A stretch of 64,000 bases of DNA from Gemmatimonadota bacterium (GTDB lineage Bacteria; Gemmatimonadota; Gemmatimonadetes; Gemmatimonadales; Gemmatimonadaceae): assembly GCA_023249375.1 (NCBI GenBank), contig JAHFCT010000006.1, positions 1 to 64,000 on the forward strand, in the 5' to 3' direction. Position 1 is the stretch's first letter, and every line of letters starts with the position of its first letter. The notes below the pieces were generated by a model. That model was not told where the DNA came from, searched no databases, and saw only the letters and a program-made list of their open reading frames with translations. Below, piece after piece: positions 60,522 through 64,000 of this stretch. Position numbers and translations under genes: made by a program.

Positions 60522-61826
60522 TCAGCCCTCCCGCTTCGCGTAGCTCTCGTCGAGCAGCTCGATGGGGTGGCGTGCCACTGCGCCGCGTCCCTCGCGCCAC
60601 AGCCCCGCTCCGATTTGCATCAGGCAACCCGGATTGCCGGTCGCCACCACCGGCGCATTCGTGGCGCTGATGCAGCGCATCTTGGCGGCGAGCACGCGCT
60701 CCGACACGTCGGGTTCAATGAGGTTGAAAATGCCCGCGCTGCCGCAGCACTGCTCGCGGTCGTCGAGCGGCACGTGCTCGAGCGACGGAATGGCGGCGAG
60801 TACCTGCAGCGGCGGCGCGCTCAGTTTCTGCGCGTGCTCCAGATGGCACGGTGCGTCGTACGTGATGCGGCGCGGCAGCGGCGCGCCGATGACCGGGCCC
60901 GCCTCGGCGAGCAGTTCGCTGGCGTCGCGCACCTTGGTGCTGAACGCCCTGGCGCGGTCGCGCCACGCGGGTTCGCTCGCGAGGAGTTGGCCGTATTCCT
61001 TCATCATCGCACCGCAGCCGGCGGAATTCGTCGCCACGAAGGTCGCGCCGCTCGCCTCGAACGCCGCGATGTTCGCGCGCGCCAGCTCGCGCGCCGTCGC
61101 GGCGTCACCCGCGTGGATGTGCAGCGCGCCGCAGCACTGTTGCCCCGGCGCTGCGCACAGCGAGTACCCGTTGGCGGCGAGCACGCGCTCGGTGGCGCGA
61201 TTCACTCCCGTGAACAGTCCCTCCATCACGCACCCATCGAGCGTCGCCACCGTTGCGCGCGTGCGCGCGGCGCGCGGCGTCCAATCAGGCGCCGCCGCGC
61301 GCGCCGTCGACGCGAGCATCGCGAACGGGAAGCCGAGCGCACCGGGCAGTCGCGCGAGTTCACCAGCGATGCCGGTGTCGCGCGCCATGCGGCCAAACCA
61401 GAGGGCGACACGCAGCACGCCGGGACGCGCAAAAACCCAGAGGATGGCGCGCGCCAGCAACGGCAACGGCTTTTTGGCCGCGAGCGTTTCACGCGCCGCC
61501 TCGAGGAGATGTCCGTACGGCACGCCGCTCGGGCAGGCTGATTCACAGCCGCGGCAGCCGAGGCAGCGGCTGAGATGCGTAGCAACATCGGGATCATCGA
61601 GCGCCACGCGGCCGTCGACGACGGCGCGCATCAGCACGAGCCGCCCGCGCGGCGAGTCGTTTTCGTCTTCGAGCGACAGGTAGGTCGGGCACGCCTGGAG
61701 GCAGAACCCGCAGTGGACGCAGCTATCGAGGCCAACACGCGCACGTTCCAGCGGCGTGGCGCCCGCGGCGGCGCAGGGGTGCTCGCTCGCGCCGGCGTGC
61801 GACAGGGGCGTGGCGACCGTGCTCAT
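60522..61826 (-). CDS. glcF: Glycolate oxidase iron-sulfur subunit
   Basis: 434 residues from ATG 61826; the longer frame is a shadow of glcE. It binds two 4Fe-4S clusters through CVHCGFCLQACP (Cys36, 39, 42, 46) and CLGCRGCESACP (Cys88, 91, 94, 98). Two CCG domains follow (GQQCCGALHIHAGD and EQCCGSAGIFNL), as in GlcF. It passes electrons from the GlcD/GlcE flavoprotein to the respiratory chain in oxidation of glycolate or D-lactate. The start overlaps the glcE stop (ATGA) and the HAD gene follows directly. Length is normal for the family. Confidence 0.93.
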   Translation of the reverse strand: MSTVATPLSHAGASEHPCAAAGATPLERARVGLDSCVHCGFCLQACPTYLSLEDENDSPRGRLVLMRAVVDGRVALDDPDVATHLSRCLGCRGCESACPSGVPYGHLLEAARETLAAKKPLPLLARAILWVFARPGVLRVALWFGRMARDTGIAGELARLPGALGFPFAMLASTARAAAPDWTPRAARTRATVATLDGCVMEGLFTGVNRATERVLAANGYSLCAAPGQQCCGALHIHAGDAATARELARANIAAFEASGATFVATNSAGCGAMMKEYGQLLASEPAWRDRARAFSTKVRDASELLAEAGPVIGAPLPRRITYDAPCHLEHAQKLSAPPLQVLAAIPSLEHVPLDDREQCCGSAGIFNLIEPDVSERVLAAKMRCISATNAPVVATGNPGCLMQIGAGLWREGRGAVARHPIELLDESYAKREG

Positions 61827-62692
61827 CCCATGATCCCGGGATTCAGAATATTCGCCGGGTCGAAAGCGTGTTTCACACCGGCGTCGAGCAGTCGCACCGC
61901 CTCGGCCATCGGAGCGCGCGCACGGAACGGACGCGTCGCCGCACGGATCTGCGCCCACCGCGCATCGTCCGCGCGTTCGGCATCGCCGACGGCTCGCAGC
62001 GCCGTGCGCGCCGCTTGCACGTACGCGGCGTTGCCGGCGATGCGCACGAGCAGTTGTCCGGCGAACTCTTCACACGCCATGGGTGGCGTGGCGCTCCGTC
62101 GCAGCGCGTGCCGCGCGGCGTCGGCGTGCGCCGCGCCCACCTCAACCACCCACGTCTCATCCACCGCCGGCCGCGCACGAAGCCGCAGGCTCACGCGTGT
62201 GATGGCGGCCAGCGAGCCCCACGCGCCGGTCATCAACCGCACGAGATCGAAGCCCGCAACATTCTTCACCACCTTTCCGCCCGGGCGCAGCACTTTGCCC
62301 GTGCCGTCAACGCATTCGAGGCCGAGCACGAGGTCACGCGGCAGTCCGAGCGCATGCGCATACGGACCCGGCGTGGCGGTGGCGATGGTTGCACCCACCG
62401 AACCATCGTCGGTGCCCCACGGCGAGAGCGGGCACCATTGGTTGTGTGCCGCGGTCACCGCGTCGAGTTCGGCGATCGTCGTCGCGGCACCGACGGTGAT
62501 CGTGAGATCGCCTGGCTCGTATTCCACAATGCCACTGAAGGCATCGAGTTGCAGGAGCTCGGCTGTTGCCTCAACTCGCGCACCGCCAGTGAGCCACGTG
62601 CCGCGAGCGACGAGGCGCAGCGCACCAGCGCATGCCGCCGCCTCGCTGACGACGGACGTCAACTCCGCCAACGACGATGGGCGCTGCGTCAT
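61823..62692 (-). CDS. glcE: Glycolate oxidase FAD-binding subunit
   Basis: 289 residues from ATG 62692, overlapping the glcD stop (ATGA). A shorter FAD_binding_4 protein: TVGAATTIAELDAVTAAHNQ, then the hinge SPWGTDDGSVGATIATATPG, LGLECVDGTGKVLRPGGKVV and KNVAGFDLVRLMTGAWGSLA. It ends with FDPANILNPGIMG. This is the usual form of GlcE, which lacks the C-terminal catalytic domain of GlcD and stabilises the complex. It lies between glcD and glcF in the expected order. Confidence 0.93.
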   Translation of the reverse strand: MTQRPSSLAELTSVVSEAAACAGALRLVARGTWLTGGARVEATAELLQLDAFSGIVEYEPGDLTITVGAATTIAELDAVTAAHNQWCPLSPWGTDDGSVGATIATATPGPYAHALGLPRDLVLGLECVDGTGKVLRPGGKVVKNVAGFDLVRLMTGAWGSLAAITRVSLRLRARPAVDETWVVEVGAAHADAARHALRRSATPPMACEEFAGQLLVRIAGNAAYVQAARTALRAVGDAERADDARWAQIRAATRPFRARAPMAEAVRLLDAGVKHAFDPANILNPGIMG

Positions 62693-64000
62693 GCGCGGCC
62701 GCCCCGATCGACAACGGTCGCCGCTTCTCGTAGTCCAGCGCCAGCCCCGCCGTCTCCCTCTACCATCTGCCCTCCACCATCTACCATCTGCCTGTTCGGC
62801 CTCCGCTCTCTGCAATACCGAACCGGCACGACCTTGCCGGGGTTCGCGCGGCGCGCCGGGTCAAAGACGTCACGCAACCGGCACATGCCGTCGAGCGTGT
62901 CGGCGGTGAACAGCGCATCCATGTAAGCGAGCTTGTCGAGCCCCACGCCGTGCTCGCCGGTGATCGTGCCGCCGGCGTCGATGCACGCCTGCATGATCTG
63001 CTTCATCGCGGCGTGCACCCGCTCCGACTCGGCGCGGTCCGACGCGTCATATGGAATATTGGGGTGCAGGTTGCCGTCACCCGCGTGGAAGACGTTGCAC
63101 ACACGCACGTTGTTCACCGCGCCAATCTCGGCGATGCGGGCAAGCAGCGACGGCAGTTTGGTGCGCGGCACCACCGCGTCCTGCACCACGAGATGCGGCG
63201 CGATGCGCCCCATCGCGCCAAACGCCTTCTTGCGCCCCTGCCACAGCTTGGCGCGCGCCGCCGGCTCGGTGGCGATGCGCACGTCGCGCGCGCCATGGGT
63301 GCGGCAGATGCCATCCACGGCCTGCACATCCTCATCCAGCCCGGCTGCGGCACCATCGACCTCAACGAGCAGGACGGCGGCCGCATCCGTGGGATAGCCC
63401 GCGGCGTAAATACTCGCTTCCACGGCGCCGACGGTCGCTTGATCCATCATCTCGAGCGCCGCCGGCAGGATACCAGTCGCGATGATGGCCGACACCGTCT
63501 GCGCCGCATCGTCGATGCTGGTGAAATCGGCGAGCAGCGTGACGACACGCTCCGGATTCGGCGTGAGCTTTACCGTGAGTTCGAGTGCGACGCCGAAGCA
63601 TCCCTCGCTGCCGACGAACGCGCCGAGCAAGTCGTAGCCGCCGTCATCGGCATCAAGCTCGACGACCGTGCCGTCGGGCAGCGCGACCTTGGCGGCGACC
63701 ACGTGATTGAGCGTGACGCCGTACTTGAGGCAATGCGGGCCGCCGGCATTCTCGGCGAGGTTGCCACCCAGCGTGCACGCCGTCTGGCTCGACGGATCGG
63801 GGGCGTAGTGCAGCGCGTGCTTTGTGGCGGCTTTCGTGAGCGTCGCATTCACCACACCCGGTTCGACGCGCGCGACGCGGCGCACCGGGTCGATGTCGAT
63901 AATGCGCTTGAGCCGCTGCAAGCCAAGCAGCACCGCGCCATCGGCGAGCGCGCCGCCGCTCAGGCCGGTGCCCGCGCCGCGCGGCACGAAGGGCACGCCG
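62689..64000 (-). CDS. glcD: Glycolate oxidase FAD subunit, N-terminus beyond the window
   Basis: The open frame runs to the right edge without a start, so about the first 60-80 residues are missing. Visible are PFVPRGAGTGLSGGALADGA (FAD hinge), YAPDPSSQTACTLGGNLAEN, DGGYDLLGAFVGSEGCFGVA, and VRVCNVFHAGDGNLHPNIPY. Then come TITGEHGVGLDKLAYMDAL and the usual end DPARRANPGKVVP. It oxidises glycolate or D-lactate. The family normally stops near NPGK; here 44 further residues (62692-62823) follow, containing VDGGGQMVEGDG coded by the TACCATCTGCC repeat. The stop overlaps glcE. Confidence 0.92.
   Translation of the reverse strand, partial: GVPFVPRGAGTGLSGGALADGAVLLGLQRLKRIIDIDPVRRVARVEPGVVNATLTKAATKHALHYAPDPSSQTACTLGGNLAENAGGPHCLKYGVTLNHVVAAKVALPDGTVVELDADDGGYDLLGAFVGSEGCFGVALELTVKLTPNPERVVTLLADFTSIDDAAQTVSAIIATGILPAALEMMDQATVGAVEASIYAAGYPTDAAAVLLVEVDGAAAGLDEDVQAVDGICRTHGARDVRIATEPAARAKLWQGRKKAFGAMGRIAPHLVVQDAVVPRTKLPSLLARIAEIGAVNNVRVCNVFHAGDGNLHPNIPYDASDRAESERVHAAMKQIMQACIDAGGTITGEHGVGLDKLAYMDALFTADTLDGMCRLRDVFDPARRANPGKVVPVRYCRERRPNRQMVDGGGQMVEGDGGAGAGLREAATVVDRGGRA
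62757..62816. repeat. TACCATCTGCC repeat cluster inside the glcD 3' end
   Basis: TACCATCTGCC occurs at 62761-62771 and again at 62782-62792, with CCTCCACCATC between them and CTCCGCTCTCTGCAAT after. TCCACCATCTACCATCTGCC (62773-62792) nearly matches 24991-25010. It encodes part of the glcD C-terminal tail on the other strand. Confidence 0.6.

Overview
The window is GC-rich, densely coded chromosomal DNA from a Gram-negative-type bacterium. It has lipoproteins, Tat substrates, an outer-membrane-barrel-like protein and TonB-plug-like proteins. Several traits together point to Gemmatimonadota or a close relative: proteins with a carboxypeptidase-regulatory domain plus a plug domain but no barrel, secreted M14 and tricorn-type peptidases, an NAGPA-type phosphodiester glycosidase, weak Shine-Dalgarno signals, and probable leaderless promoters. 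This assignment is inference from gene content; no rRNA or tRNA gene was recognised. No CRISPR array or insertion sequence was seen.

Layout. 1-4.7 kb (+): end of a secreted M14-type peptidase, an EAL phosphodiesterase, two small membrane proteins and a sodium:solute symporter. 4.7-12.6 kb: acyl-CoA dehydrogenase, two plug-like proteins either side of a large Ig-like lipoprotein, and a D-threonine-aldolase-type enzyme. 12.6-18.0 kb (-): a methionine operon (metH overlapping a homocysteine methyltransferase/MTHFR fusion). 18.4-21.4 kb (-): yggT-yggU, a degenerate receiver and an aldehyde dehydrogenase. 21.7-24.7 kb (+): an ECF sigma operon whose second and fourth genes carry glycogen-binding (CBM48/AMPK-like) domains. 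25.0-33.5 kb (+): a Tat-exported class V aminotransferase, an EVE-domain protein with a histone-H1-like tail, GH3 and GH29 glycosidases, and an M14 peptidase. 33.5-37.2 kb (-): a hybrid histidine kinase and a PLP decarboxylase. 37.6-44.8 kb: tricorn protease, NAGPA, TauE/SafE and citrate synthase. 44.9-52.1 kb: MutY, a TRIC channel, a nickel transporter, a vWA protein and an AAA+ ATPase separated by an MFS exporter, and a GxxExxY nuclease-like gene. 52.3-57.8 kb: two molybdenum enzymes and a small lipoprotein. 57.8-64.0 kb (-): an overlapping operon glcD-glcE-glcF-HAD-ygfZ-SDR, with glcD running off the right edge.

The most unusual structure is in the spaces between genes. A dispersed family of inverted repeats of about 108 bp (called R here), built from CGGAT/ATCCG words, occurs at 18.26, 24.76, 37.34, 40.97, 48.74 and 52.17 kb, with degraded relatives at 11.38, 26.41 and 31.52 kb. 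The two arms change together between copies, and each central hairpin differs in sequence but still pairs. A second, related class (called A) sits directly after stop codons at 0.86 and 44.80 kb and wraps a terminator-like hairpin. The GxxExxY PD-(D/E)XK-like gene lies beside one R copy, so a nuclease/repeat partnership comparable to REPIN-RAYT pairs is worth testing.
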